From Synergistales bacterium (GTDB lineage Bacteria > Synergistota > Synergistia > Synergistales > Thermovirgaceae): 8,177 nt of DNA. The stretch covers positions 1 to 8,177 of the forward strand of contig JAHDOX010000040.1 of the NCBI GenBank assembly GCA_018434645.1, given 5' to 3'. The translations under genes were made by a program, and so were the position numbers. Positions 1 to 7,657 of the stretch are shown piece after piece. Numbering within the stretch: the first letter of the stretch is position 1; every line of letters starts with the position of its first letter. The notes below the pieces were generated by a model. The model searched no databases. It saw only the letters and a program-made list of their open reading frames with translations, and was not told the origin of the DNA.

Positions 1-898
1 CAGCGTTCGCAACGTCGCTCGCCTCGGCCCGCGTTGCCCTGGGATTTCGGATCATGGAATCCAGCATCTGCGTGGCCACTATTACGGGTTTACCCTGGCT
101 TCTGCACAGTTCGACGATGTTTTTTTGCACCAGGGGCACGTCCTCAAGGGGGATTTCCACTCCAAGGTCCCCTCGGGCCACCATCATGCCGTCGACGACT
201 TCGGCTATGGATTCAAGGTTTTCCACTGCCTGGCGGGTTTCTATCTTGGCTATTATCCTGAGGTATCCGCCGAGATCCTCTATGACGCGCCTTGCTTCCA
301 TGATGTCGTCCCTGTTCCTGACGAAAGAAAGAGCAATGTAGTCGAGTTCGTTCTCTACGGCCCAGCGGACGTCATCCCTGTCCTTTTCGGTAAGGATCGG
401 CAAGGCGGAAAGCGAGCCCGGAATGGAGACACCCTTTCGCTCGCTGAGTTCCCCGCCCACGATCACCCTGCAGACGAGGTCTCTCCCGTCGACTCTTTCA
501 GCTTTCAGATGTATCGTGCCGTCATCTATGAATATCGACTGACCCGGCTGGACCTCCGTCAAAAGCGGCTCGTAACCCACATGAACCCTGCCTCCTGTGC
601 CGTCGGCCTCGTCGGGTGTAAGGCGTATCTCACCCTGCGTTTCAAGATAGAGGGGTTCACCCCCCGCAAGGAGGCCGGTCCTGATTTCCGGCCCCTTGGT
701 ATCTATCATGGCGGCGATCGGACGGTCGAGCGATTTTTCGAGATAACGGATGTTCTCAAGGTGACGGCCGTGGCTTTCATGGGTACCATGGCTGAAGTTG
801 AGCCGAGCCACGTCCATCCCCGATAAAACCATCTCTTTCAGTGTTTCCTGCTTTTCGCAGGCTGGACCAAGAGTACAGACAATCTTAACTTTTTTCAT
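1..898 (-). CDS. pyk: Pyruvate kinase, N-terminal 299 residues (3' end off the window)
   Basis: Converts phosphoenolpyruvate and ADP to pyruvate and ATP, the last step of glycolysis, in the cytoplasm. The protein opens with MKKVKIVCTLGPAC and has ARLNFSHG (31-38), DTKGPEIRTG (66-75), a B domain at about 76-165, the active-site segment IIAKIE with catalytic Lys218 and metal ligand Glu220, and ARGDLGVEIP (241-250) with metal ligand Asp244. These positions match E. coli PykF within about two residues. Glu71 in GPEIRTG is the residue that family work associates with potassium-dependent enzymes. The ATG at 898 was chosen because GGAAGG (905-910) lies 6 bases upstream; the in-frame ATG at 904 would abut that site. 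The start overlaps the mtrB stop region by 14 bases, suggesting translational coupling. The reading frame is open to the left edge, ending at AEASDVANA, so the rest of the barrel and the C-terminal effector domain are missing. Confidence 0.97.
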   Translation of the reverse strand, partial: MKKVKIVCTLGPACEKQETLKEMVLSGMDVARLNFSHGTHESHGRHLENIRYLEKSLDRPIAAMIDTKGPEIRTGLLAGGEPLYLETQGEIRLTPDEADGTGGRVHVGYEPLLTEVQPGQSIFIDDGTIHLKAERVDGRDLVCRVIVGGELSERKGVSIPGSLSALPILTEKDRDDVRWAVENELDYIALSFVRNRDDIMEARRVIEDLGGYLRIIAKIETRQAVENLESIAEVVDGMMVARGDLGVEIPLEDVPLVQKNIVELCRSQGKPVIVATQMLDSMIRNPRATRAEASDVANA

Positions 899-1145
899 CG
901 GCATCCTTCCCGCTCACGACTTTTCCGTGGGCTGTCAGTATTTCGGCTCTTCCTCTTATCTTTATGGCGGAAGTGTATTCGGTAAACTGCGATATCCATA
1001 CCTCTCCCTCGTCAAGTTTCTCACTATGAGCGAAACGTGTTTCCTGACCACGGGTCAACCCGATGACGGAAACACCGTTTTCCAGCGCCCTGACAACGAT
1101 AAAATCAGCCATCACCGAAGCAGTTTCCTTTTCCCCGTCTCTCAC
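885..1145 (-). CDS. mtrB: Trp RNA-binding attenuation protein (TRAP)
   Basis: TRAP forms an 11-subunit ring that, with tryptophan bound, wraps RNA carrying GAG/UAG triplets and attenuates trp gene expression. This 86-residue protein aligns without gaps to B. subtilis TRAP from DF(I/V)V(V) through GLTRG, HSEKLD, GEV, QFTE and TSAIK(I/V)RG. The RNA-binding Lys37, Lys56 and Arg58 of B. subtilis correspond to Lys43, Lys62 and Arg64 here, and tryptophan-pocket residues Thr25, Thr30, Gln47, Thr49 and Ser53 are all kept. The GTG at 1145 is preferred because AGGAGG lies 8 bases upstream; the ATG at 1112 (MADF) has no well-spaced site. The frame stays open further upstream into dnaE, but that part is unrelated to TRAP. 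The gene lies 46 bases after dnaE and overlaps pyk by 14 bases, an unusual setting. One Trp (residue 50) sits where B. subtilis has Ile. No anti-TRAP or trp gene is in the window. Confidence 0.95.
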   Translation of the reverse strand: MRDGEKETASVMADFIVVRALENGVSVIGLTRGQETRFAHSEKLDEGEVWISQFTEYTSAIKIRGRAEILTAHGKVVSGKDADEKS

Positions 1146-1153
1146 TCGACCTT

Positions 1154-1159
1154 CCTCCT
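1154..1159 (-). promoter_or_regulatory. Ribosome binding site deciding the GTG start of mtrB
   Basis: AGGAGG on the minus strand, inside a longer purine run, ends 8 bases before the GTG at 1145. It favours this start over the ATG at 1112 and gives an N-terminal extension before DF about six residues longer than in B. subtilis TRAP. Confidence 0.75.
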
Positions 1160-1191
1160 TTTTAACGTTTCCTTTGCATTCCGGCCGCTTG

Positions 1192-4100
1192 CTACACCAC
1201 TTCGACAGCGCCGCCCGAGATGCGTCTAATCTGCTCCTCAAAGGGCTTCCCGGGATCGACCTTGAGGCGCCTCGAACGAAGCAAGGCCCGAAAGGAATCC
1301 GACACATATTCGATGTACACCGTCGCTTCACCCGGATAACCCTTCAGCTCCCGGTACACATCCGTCAGACACCCGTTGAGTTTTTTCCCCGTATCGTAAA
1401 TCCTCAGCCTGACGGCCGGAGCCACACACTCTTTGGCTTTTTCGACGGGCAGGATGGAATCGACGACAAGGTTCACGCCGTCCCGCTCATGGAGTTTGCC
1501 CGTGATTATGCACACCTCGCCCTTCTCCGGGATGTATTCCAGGCCGTTCCAGGTTTTTGGAAAACAGACGGCCTCTACTTTTCCTTCGACGTCTTCTATT
1601 TCGAAAACCGCCATTTTGTCACCCCTTTTGGTGAACTTTTCCTGGAGATCCACCACGACGCCGGCTACTACAGGCCGGCAGCCCGATGACTTCCAAAAGG
1701 GAAGTTCGCCAATCGTGCAGGTGGTTATATCTCCGTAAAGGGACTCATAATGTTCACAAGGGTGACCGGATATGTAAAGTCCGGTGGCTTCCTTTTCCAT
1801 GGTCATCCTGGTGTGAAAATCGAAATCCTCGGTATCAACAAGTTGAGGGCCGTTTTTGTCCTCTTCCTCCTCGACAAGCGTCAAAAGAGAGCGCTGTCTG
1901 CCGTCCGACGCCCGACGCTGGACTATTTCGACCATGGGCTGGAGGCTGTCCAGAAGCTGCTTCCTGTTGGCCGAGATGGCATCAAAGGCACCCGCCTTTA
2001 TGAGGTTTTCCACCACGCATTTCCCTACTACGCGCACGTCTACCTTGTTCAGAAAATCCCAGAGAGATTCGAAAGGTCCGCCCTCCCTTGCCGCCAGGAT
2101 GGCTTCGACGGCCCCTCCGCCGACTTTCGAAACTGCACCCAGGCCAAAGAGGATCTCTTCACCGTCGACGGTAAAAAGCGACCCCGACTTGTTGATATCA
2201 GGCGGCAGCACGCTTATGCCCGCACTCTTGACGGCCCTCACGTAGCGGGCCAAAACATCCAGCTTGGAGTGTATGTGGCTCGACAGGAATGCCGCCATGA
2301 ATTCCACCGGGAAATGGGCCTTGAGGTAGGCGGTCTGGTAACTGATCATGGCGTAGGCGGTGCTGTGGGACTTGTTGAAGCCGTATCCGGCGAATTCCTG
2401 GATGATGTCGAAGATCTGCTCGGCCTTTTTGCTGTCTATGCCATTTATCCCGCAGCCCTCTACGAAATGGGCACGTTCTCTTTCCATAACCTCCACTTTC
2501 TTTTTTCCCATAGCCCTCCTCAGCAGGTCCGCCTGGCCCAGGGTATATCCCGCCAGTGTAGCTGCGCACTGCATGACCTGCTCCTGGTACAGGATCACCC
2601 CGTGAGTTTCTTTCAGGATATCCTCAAGCAGGGGATGTAAGTAGGATGCTTTCTGCCTGCCGTGCTTGCACTCCACGTACTGGTCGACCATGCCGCTTCC
2701 CAGCGGGCCTGGCCTGTAAAGGGCCAGGACGGCGATGAGATCCTCGAAGCAATCAGGGAGCAGGCGTTTGAGAAGCTGTCTCATGCCCGCCGATTCAAGC
2801 TGGAAGACACCAAGTGTATCCCCCCTGGACAGAAGCTCGTAGGTCTTCTGGTCGTCCAGGGGAAGATTGTAGATATCGGGCGGAGTCTTGCCGTTTACCT
2901 TTATGTTTTCGAGGGTCTCTTCCAGCATTGAAAGGGTCCGCAGCCCCAGAAAGTCCATCTTGACGAGCCCGAGTTTCTCCACGGGTTCCATGGCGTATTG
3001 CGTCACTATCTGATTGTCCCCTATCCTTCGGACGGGAAGATAATCCGTAAGTGGCCCCGGAGTTATTACAACGCCTGCCGCGTGCTGCGAACAGTGTCTC
3101 GCCAGCCCCTCGATGCGGGAGGCGTAATCCAGGAGCTTGCGTACAGCCATATCGTCGCGATGAAGCTGTTTCAGCTCCGGGTTTTGCTCCATGGCTTCAC
3201 CTATGGACGAAACCCCCGCGGGGATCAACCTGGCCACCCTGTCGACATCGGGGTAAGGCATATCCAGGGCGCGCCCCACATCACGCACGGCCGCCTTGCT
3301 TTTCATCCTGTCAAAGGTGATGATCTGGCCCACGTTGTCCCTGCCGTATTTTTCGACTATATGCTCCAGCACCTGGTCCCGCCTCTTGTCGGATATATCC
3401 GTATCGATGTCGGGCATGCTGATCCTCTCGGGATTCAGGAAACGCTCGAAGAGGAGATCGTACCTTAGAGGGTCCACCTCGGTGATCTTGAGGCTGTAGG
3501 CTACCAGCGACCCGGCGGCGGATCCGCGTCCGGGCCCGACGGGAATACCGTCCGACTTGGCGGCCTGAATGATGTCCGCCACAATCAGGAAATACCCCGA
3601 AAACCCCATTTGACTGATGACATCTAGTTCATACTCCAGTCGCGAAAGATAGTGTTCGGGAATGGAGACGCCAAAGCGATCACGAAGGCCCTCCCTGGCT
3701 CTTTCACCAAGGGTTTCCTCGAGGCTGCGCCCTTTCGGCACGGGGACCTCGGGCAACAGGTGTCCCTCAAAGGAGAATTCGACGTTGCAGCGTTCCGCAA
3801 TGGCAAGAGTGTTTTCAAGCGCCTCGGGCAGCTCGGTTCCGAAAAGTTCCCACATTTCCTCGGGAGACCTTAGGTAGAAATCGTTCGAACCGAAGCGGTA
3901 CCTGTTTTGGGTATTGACCGTGGAGTTGGTCTGCACACAGAGTAAAACATCGTGCCATGCGGCATCACCCGCCTCGAGGTAATGGGCGTCGTTGGTGGCG
4001 ATAAGGGGAATGCCCGTTTCCCTTGAAAATCTCACAAGTTCCTTGTTGACCACAGCCTGTTCCCGAAGGCTGTTGTGCATGATTTCCAGAAAGAAGTTTT

Positions 4101-4602
4101 CCGGGCCGAAAATGTCGCGGTACATTTCGACACGTTCCCGTGCTCCGCTTTCATCGTTTTCCAGGATCAGCGACGGGATCTCGCCAGACAGACATGCCGA
4201 TGACGCTAAAAGCCCCTTTTGGTAGGCTGAAAGCAATTCGTGGTCGACCCTCGGCTTGTAGTAAAAACCCTCAGTGTTGGCTATAGAGACCAGTTTCACC
4301 AGGTTCTTGTAACCTTCCTGCGTCTCTGCAAGAAGCAGCAAATGGAAGTTCTTCCCCATCCTGTCGCGACAGGTGTGCCCCCTGGGGTCTACGTATACCT
4401 CGCACCCGATCAGGGGCTTCACCCCTCTGGCCTTGCATTTTTCATAGTGTTCGATAACGCCGTACATGGTGCCGTGGTCGGTAATGGCCGCAGCGGGGCA
4501 GCCCCACCTTGAGGCGCGCTCTGCAAGCTCCGAGCACCGGATGGCACCGTCGAGGAGGCTGTATTCCGAGTGAACGTGCAAATGTACAAAAGGTTTATTC
4601 AA
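1192..4602 (-). CDS. dnaE: DNA polymerase III alpha subunit (DnaE1 type)
   Basis: Catalytic subunit of the replicative polymerase. Numbering from the TTG at 4602 gives 1136 residues (E. coli 1160). An N-terminal PHP domain (about 1-210) has HLHVHSEYSLLDG, TDHG, GCEVYV, HLLLLA, ACLSGE and NDAHYL; the usual metal ligands appear present, unlike the degraded E. coli site. The polymerase core has GPGRGSAAGS, PDIDTD with Asp398 and Asp400, and KMDF with Asp550, close to E. coli Asp401, Asp403 and Asp555. A helix-hairpin-helix region follows at about 770-890, then a likely clamp-binding motif QRSLL near 903 (QADMF near 920 in E. coli), an OB fold at about 975-1050 and a C-terminal domain that contacts tau in the family. 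The TTG start has GGGGGAG 6 bases upstream and leaves MNKPF before the PHP motif, as in relatives. An ATG at 4626 adds 8 residues but has only a distant site. No intein is seen. Confidence 0.97.
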   Translation of the reverse strand: MNKPFVHLHVHSEYSLLDGAIRCSELAERASRWGCPAAAITDHGTMYGVIEHYEKCKARGVKPLIGCEVYVDPRGHTCRDRMGKNFHLLLLAETQEGYKNLVKLVSIANTEGFYYKPRVDHELLSAYQKGLLASSACLSGEIPSLILENDESGARERVEMYRDIFGPENFFLEIMHNSLREQAVVNKELVRFSRETGIPLIATNDAHYLEAGDAAWHDVLLCVQTNSTVNTQNRYRFGSNDFYLRSPEEMWELFGTELPEALENTLAIAERCNVEFSFEGHLLPEVPVPKGRSLEETLGERAREGLRDRFGVSIPEHYLSRLEYELDVISQMGFSGYFLIVADIIQAAKSDGIPVGPGRGSAAGSLVAYSLKITEVDPLRYDLLFERFLNPERISMPDIDTDISDKRRDQVLEHIVEKYGRDNVGQIITFDRMKSKAAVRDVGRALDMPYPDVDRVARLIPAGVSSIGEAMEQNPELKQLHRDDMAVRKLLDYASRIEGLARHCSQHAAGVVITPGPLTDYLPVRRIGDNQIVTQYAMEPVEKLGLVKMDFLGLRTLSMLEETLENIKVNGKTPPDIYNLPLDDQKTYELLSRGDTLGVFQLESAGMRQLLKRLLPDCFEDLIAVLALYRPGPLGSGMVDQYVECKHGRQKASYLHPLLEDILKETHGVILYQEQVMQCAATLAGYTLGQADLLRRAMGKKKVEVMERERAHFVEGCGINGIDSKKAEQIFDIIQEFAGYGFNKSHSTAYAMISYQTAYLKAHFPVEFMAAFLSSHIHSKLDVLARYVRAVKSAGISVLPPDINKSGSLFTVDGEEILFGLGAVSKVGGGAVEAILAAREGGPFESLWDFLNKVDVRVVGKCVVENLIKAGAFDAISANRKQLLDSLQPMVEIVQRRASDGRQRSLLTLVEEEEDKNGPQLVDTEDFDFHTRMTMEKEATGLYISGHPCEHYESLYGDITTCTIGELPFWKSSGCRPVVAGVVVDLQEKFTKRGDKMAVFEIEDVEGKVEAVCFPKTWNGLEYIPEKGEVCIITGKLHERDGVNLVVDSILPVEKAKECVAPAVRLRIYDTGKKLNGCLTDVYRELKGYPGEATVYIEYVSDSFRALLRSRRLKVDPGKPFEEQIRRISGGAVEVV

Positions 4603-6346
4603 TAATGTCTCCCCCGTTTTCTCCATTTTCGGACGCTTCTTCCCTCAAAAACAGAAGTTCCGCATCAAACAGGCTCATTACTCCTTTCAGATCTTCCACT
4701 TTCGAAGAAGATCCGTCTTCTGTGGTCTTTCCCGTTTTCCTCGCCTCTTGTCGCCGAATTTCCACTTTTTCGCTCTTTTCTTTCGGCCTTTCAGATGGAG
4801 CACCGGGAGAATCGGAACCCATCCCGGGAAAAGACGAGGCTTCCGTGTCCGTTTCTTCTTCTCCGCAACACAGGAGGATCTTCGAAACTCCTTCCAGTTT
4901 CTCCTTCCTTGCCGCTATTTTGACGGCATTGCGCACGATTTTGCACAATTCAAAGCAGACACGGTCTTTTTCGTCAAAGACGATACAAAGCTTTTCTCTG
5001 TTAATCACCGGTTCCGACGACAGAAGTGCGCAGTACAGGCTGACGTCGTCGGGGAAGAAGCTTTCGATAAAATGCTTCCAGGCTTCGTGAGAAAGTTTTC
5101 CACTTGCGGCACCAACGGAAAGGCTTTCCGTCTTTTGCTCTTTTTCAGCTTCCGGCGTCACCAATTCTTCCTCAACCTTCTCGATGTCTCGGGAAGGTTC
5201 CTCCCTTTTTAGAGCAACTTCATTTTCCACATCGCCAGGGTCACTTTCTCCGACAGGCACCCTCTCGAAGAAAGCCATTAAAAGCCCCAGCACGACGTCC
5301 GAACGCATTCCCCAACGGGCTTTGGGCATCAGCGAGGCGAAAAACTCCATTCCTTCCCAGAGAAGGTCTTCCGGCCAGAAAGCACTTTCAGAGATTGCGA
5401 AGTTTCGTTCCTCTTCGGCCAGAGGCAGGTGGGAGGCCATGTCGGGACCCCATTTTCTGATAATCCAAAGATCCCTGAAAACAGAAAAGAAACCTTCAAG
5501 GAGCCGTCCACCGGAAAGACCTTTCCTGAAAGAATCTTCCAGCTCCAAAAAGGCTTTCTTCCGGTCGCTTCTGAGTTCACTCGTCAGCCTTTCCAGTTCC
5601 TTGCGACTTCCGCCTCCGAAAAGTGCCCTTACTCTTTCGGACGACACCTCGCCGCCAAGAGAAAGTACCTGCTCCAGTAGGGAAAGGGCATCCCTCAGTG
5701 AACCGTCGGCTTCCCTCGCTATGTCCCATAACGCCCGTTCTTCCACGTTTGCTCCTTCCCTGCCCGCGATATCTTTGATGCAGGGAACCATCAAAGAAGC
5801 GTCGATCCTGTGAAAGGGGATATGCTGGCACCTGGAGCGGATCGTTGCCGGAACCTTGGAAGGCTCCGTTGTCGCGAAAATAAAGATGACCGATGCGGGA
5901 GGCTCCTCGAGGGTTTTTAACAGGGCATTGAAAGCCGCGTCGGTCAGCATGTGGACTTCGTCAATGATATATATCTTATAGCGGGCCGAAAAGGGCGAAA
6001 GGGACACGTGTTCCTTCAGCTCCCTGACTTCGTCGATTCCCCTGTTGGAGGCTCCATCGATTTCAATCACATCAAGGCTGCTGCCTGATGTAATGCTGCG
6101 GCAATTTACGCAACTGCCGCAAGGTTCACCTTCCTTGCCGGGGTTTTCGCAATCCACTGCCTTGGCCAAAAGTCTTGCCACCGTGGTTTTCCCGCATCCC
6201 CTTGGCCCGGAAAAAAGGTAGGCATGGCCGGTCTTGCCCGCTGCAACTTCCCTTTTGAGAACCTCGACGGCCTCATCCTGACCTACGACCTGGCTGAAAT
6301 ACTGTGGCCTGTATTTTCTGTAAAGCGTCAAGTAAGGCACCGGCAT
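4595..6346 (-). CDS. dnaX: DNA polymerase III subunit tau/gamma (clamp loader)
   Basis: AAA+ ATPase of the clamp loader, which opens the beta clamp and, as tau, tethers the polymerase. The 583 residues begin LYRKYRPQ and contain Walker A GPRGCGKTT (47-55), a four-cysteine zinc module (Cys66, 76, 79, 82), Walker B with DEVH (129-132), LLKTLEEPP (142-150) and the SRC motif (171-173). A collar domain ends near 365. A charged linker follows, then a domain at about 425-500 and a C-terminal segment with SLFDAELLF that resembles the end of Firmicutes DnaX, so this is full-length tau. The start is uncertain: AAAGGAGG (6350-6357) is only 3 bases before the ATG at 6346 but 9 before an in-frame GTG at 6340, which would give MPYLTLYR, matching the usual family N terminus. 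It lies 26 bases after the protease gene, and its stop overlaps the dnaE start. Confidence 0.97.
   Translation of the reverse strand: MPVPYLTLYRKYRPQYFSQVVGQDEAVEVLKREVAAGKTGHAYLFSGPRGCGKTTVARLLAKAVDCENPGKEGEPCGSCVNCRSITSGSSLDVIEIDGASNRGIDEVRELKEHVSLSPFSARYKIYIIDEVHMLTDAAFNALLKTLEEPPASVIFIFATTEPSKVPATIRSRCQHIPFHRIDASLMVPCIKDIAGREGANVEERALWDIAREADGSLRDALSLLEQVLSLGGEVSSERVRALFGGGSRKELERLTSELRSDRKKAFLELEDSFRKGLSGGRLLEGFFSVFRDLWIIRKWGPDMASHLPLAEEERNFAISESAFWPEDLLWEGMEFFASLMPKARWGMRSDVVLGLLMAFFERVPVGESDPGDVENEVALKREEPSRDIEKVEEELVTPEAEKEQKTESLSVGAASGKLSHEAWKHFIESFFPDDVSLYCALLSSEPVINREKLCIVFDEKDRVCFELCKIVRNAVKIAARKEKLEGVSKILLCCGEEETDTEASSFPGMGSDSPGAPSERPKEKSEKVEIRRQEARKTGKTTEDGSSSKVEDLKGVMSLFDAELLFLREEASENGENGGDIIE
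4609..4615 (-). promoter_or_regulatory. Ribosome binding site favouring a TTG start for dnaE
   Basis: GGGGGAG on the minus strand lies 6 bases before the TTG at 4602, inside the last codons of dnaX. The TTG and the dnaX TAA interlock (TTGAATAA), a geometry typical of translational coupling. The alternative ATG at 4626 has only GAGGGAAG about 14 bases away. Confidence 0.55.
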
Positions 6347-6349
6347 TAA

Positions 6350-6357
6350 CCTCCTTT
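6350..6357 (-). promoter_or_regulatory. Ribosome binding site of dnaX
   Basis: AAAGGAGG on the minus strand fills much of the 26-base gap after the protease gene. Its spacing is short (3 bases) for the ATG at 6346 and good (9 bases) for the GTG at 6340, so the true DnaX start may be two codons later than annotated here. Confidence 0.7.
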
Positions 6358-6372
6358 CGGGTCGCCTTGGAC

Positions 6373-7473
6373 CTACCGGAAGTATTCGGCGACCGGGTGT
6401 ACCCGTTTGGCCCGCTGCAAAGCCTCCAGTAGTGCCTCGCGCACTTCATCCAGGGGGGCCATTCCTTCGGGGAGTCCCTCCGAAAGGGCCGCCACTTTGC
6501 GCCCTATCAAAAGCTTCCTGATGCCGTTTTGTTCGACTATATGTATGTCATAGGGTGCGATCTCAAGCTGGAGCCCCTCTCTCACCGCCTCTTCGAACCT
6601 CTCGAGGACCTGTTGCGATACAGGCGAAGGCGGTCCCGCCCAGATTTCATAGCCATCGATGTAAAGGGCGCATCTGTTTTGATCACAAGACGTCTCCGGT
6701 ATCAGAAGGCAAAGCGGAACTTTACGCTCGAGGGGCCAGCCCTTTTCCCTTATGCGGGAAATAATATCATTGACCCTCTCCTGCGTTTTTGGGTGGGTCC
6801 TGTAGACCCCCGGATCCACATAGGGGCGTTTTACTTCTTCTTCCTGCATCCTCTCCAGTATGGTCACGGCCGCCGAAGGGCTGTATCCTGCCTGGTAAAG
6901 AAGCTCTATGGAACCATAGTCCGCCTCGCGTTCGAAATCCCTACTGTATTCGTTCATTACAGCCACCTGCAGCAGGTGGGAAAGTATCGCCACGGGTCCA
7001 AGACCACCGGAGGCTACCGTCAGCAGAAGGGTCCCAACACTCAATTTCTGGTTCCTGGCGACTTGCTTCATCACGTGGTTTTTATCAGCATGCACCAGTT
7101 CGTGAGCTATGACAGCCGCCAGCTCGTCGTCGCTTCTTACGAAATCGAGCATTCCGGTGGTAACGTAGATAAGGCCTCCCGGAATCGTAAAAGCGTTCGG
7201 GCTTTCTTCGGACAGTATTCTCGCCGTATAGTCGAGGTCACGCGAGGTAAAGGCGGCCAGACGTCCACATATCATTTCGACCATCGCAGTGGACGCCGGA
7301 TCCTTGACGACCTCCCAGTGCTCCTCGACCTGCGCGGACACCTTGTCGCGAAGCTTCCTTTCCTCGGCGGTAAGGTCCGCTTTCGTTTCCTGTGCCCCGC
7401 AAGAGACAGCAAGCAACAAAACGCAAAGAACGGACACAACCCACAGTAAACGGGTAAAACTGTTTTTCCGCAT
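6373..7473 (-). CDS. M48-family zinc metallopeptidase, predicted lipoprotein
   Basis: Predicted membrane-anchored, extracytoplasmic zinc protease of family M48, the family of BepA and LoiP, which handle misfolded envelope proteins. Numbered from the ATG at 7473 (366 residues), it has a basic N terminus, a hydrophobic stretch (about 9-23) and a lipobox LAVSC ending at Cys25. The catalytic domain has PNAFTIPGG (92-100), HELVH with ligands His124 and His128 and catalytic Glu125, then EREAD with likely third ligand Glu181 and Asp185, and the family motif THPKTQERV (226-234). The C-terminal 115 residues show no domain I recognise, including no clear TPR repeats. A further ATG at 7503 is in frame, but it has no ribosome binding site, falls within an inverted repeat and would lengthen the signal peptide to 35 residues. 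The chosen start has only a weak, distant AAAGGG. It is the first gene of the run into dnaX; substrate unknown. Confidence 0.92.
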   Translation of the reverse strand: MRKNSFTRLLWVVSVLCVLLLAVSCGAQETKADLTAEERKLRDKVSAQVEEHWEVVKDPASTAMVEMICGRLAAFTSRDLDYTARILSEESPNAFTIPGGLIYVTTGMLDFVRSDDELAAVIAHELVHADKNHVMKQVARNQKLSVGTLLLTVASGGLGPVAILSHLLQVAVMNEYSRDFEREADYGSIELLYQAGYSPSAAVTILERMQEEEVKRPYVDPGVYRTHPKTQERVNDIISRIREKGWPLERKVPLCLLIPETSCDQNRCALYIDGYEIWAGPPSPVSQQVLERFEEAVREGLQLEIAPYDIHIVEQNGIRKLLIGRKVAALSEGLPEGMAPLDEVREALLEALQRAKRVHPVAEYFR

Positions 7474-7500
7474 ATCAAACCACAGCCCTTTGAAACTTCG

Positions 7501-7545
7501 CATGACACACGAACGCCAGTCCGTGTGTCATGTTTTCTTGGTTTT
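7501..7545 (+). terminator. Terminator-like hairpin on the plus strand
   Basis: A 14-base arm (7501-7514), GCCA loop and matching arm (7519-7532) with one A-C mismatch are followed by TTTTCTTGGTTTTG. This has the shape of an intrinsic terminator for rightward transcription, although no plus-strand gene is visible to the left. The stem ends on the ATG at 7503 of the protease frame. Copy 2 has a similar hairpin and T-rich tail at 7655-7700. On the minus strand the T-run would precede the hairpin as A's, so it would not terminate leftward transcripts. Confidence 0.35.
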
Positions 7546-7657
7546 GATTGGTTTTGGTTTTTCCTAAAAAGCACCTTACCGTCTCAAAACTTTCTTCATC
7601 GGTCCGCAGGCCGAATAATTCAAAATAACAACGTTACATTTGTCCCTGCGGAACGAC
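7504..7657. repeat. Tandem repeat copy 1 (about 154 bp, two inverted repeats)
   Basis: Copy nearest the protease gene. In plus-strand order it has an inverted repeat with 11-base arms and a GCCA loop (7504-7529), a G/T-rich tract (7533-7562), the sequence CACCTTACCGT (7572-7582), and a second inverted repeat with 10-base arms (7601-7610 and 7645-7654, loop 34, one mismatch) enclosing an A/T-rich segment. It differs from copy 2 by four substitutions and two small indels, by eye. Confidence 0.93.

Noticed and set aside
125..826. Plus-strand open frame of 233 codons
   Set aside because: It lies entirely opposite pyk, whose minus-strand product matches pyruvate kinase throughout; the plus-strand protein resembles nothing and has no ribosome binding site.
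1130..1160. Possible TRAP autoregulatory site at its own ribosome binding site
   Set aside because: Only three GAG triplets occur, spaced by 7 and 1 bases, not the long runs with 2-3 base spacing that TRAP needs.
1146..1331. N-terminal extension of the TRAP reading frame into dnaE
   Set aside because: The added residues are unlike any TRAP and overlap conserved DnaE coding sequence; the GTG at 1145 has a strong, well-placed ribosome binding site.
1750..2640. Plus-strand open frame of 296 codons
   Set aside because: Antisense to well-conserved dnaE sequence; explained by codon bias of the real gene.
6529..7449. Plus-strand open frame of 306 codons
   Set aside because: Antisense to the M48 peptidase, whose HELVH, EREAD and lipobox motifs establish the minus-strand reading.
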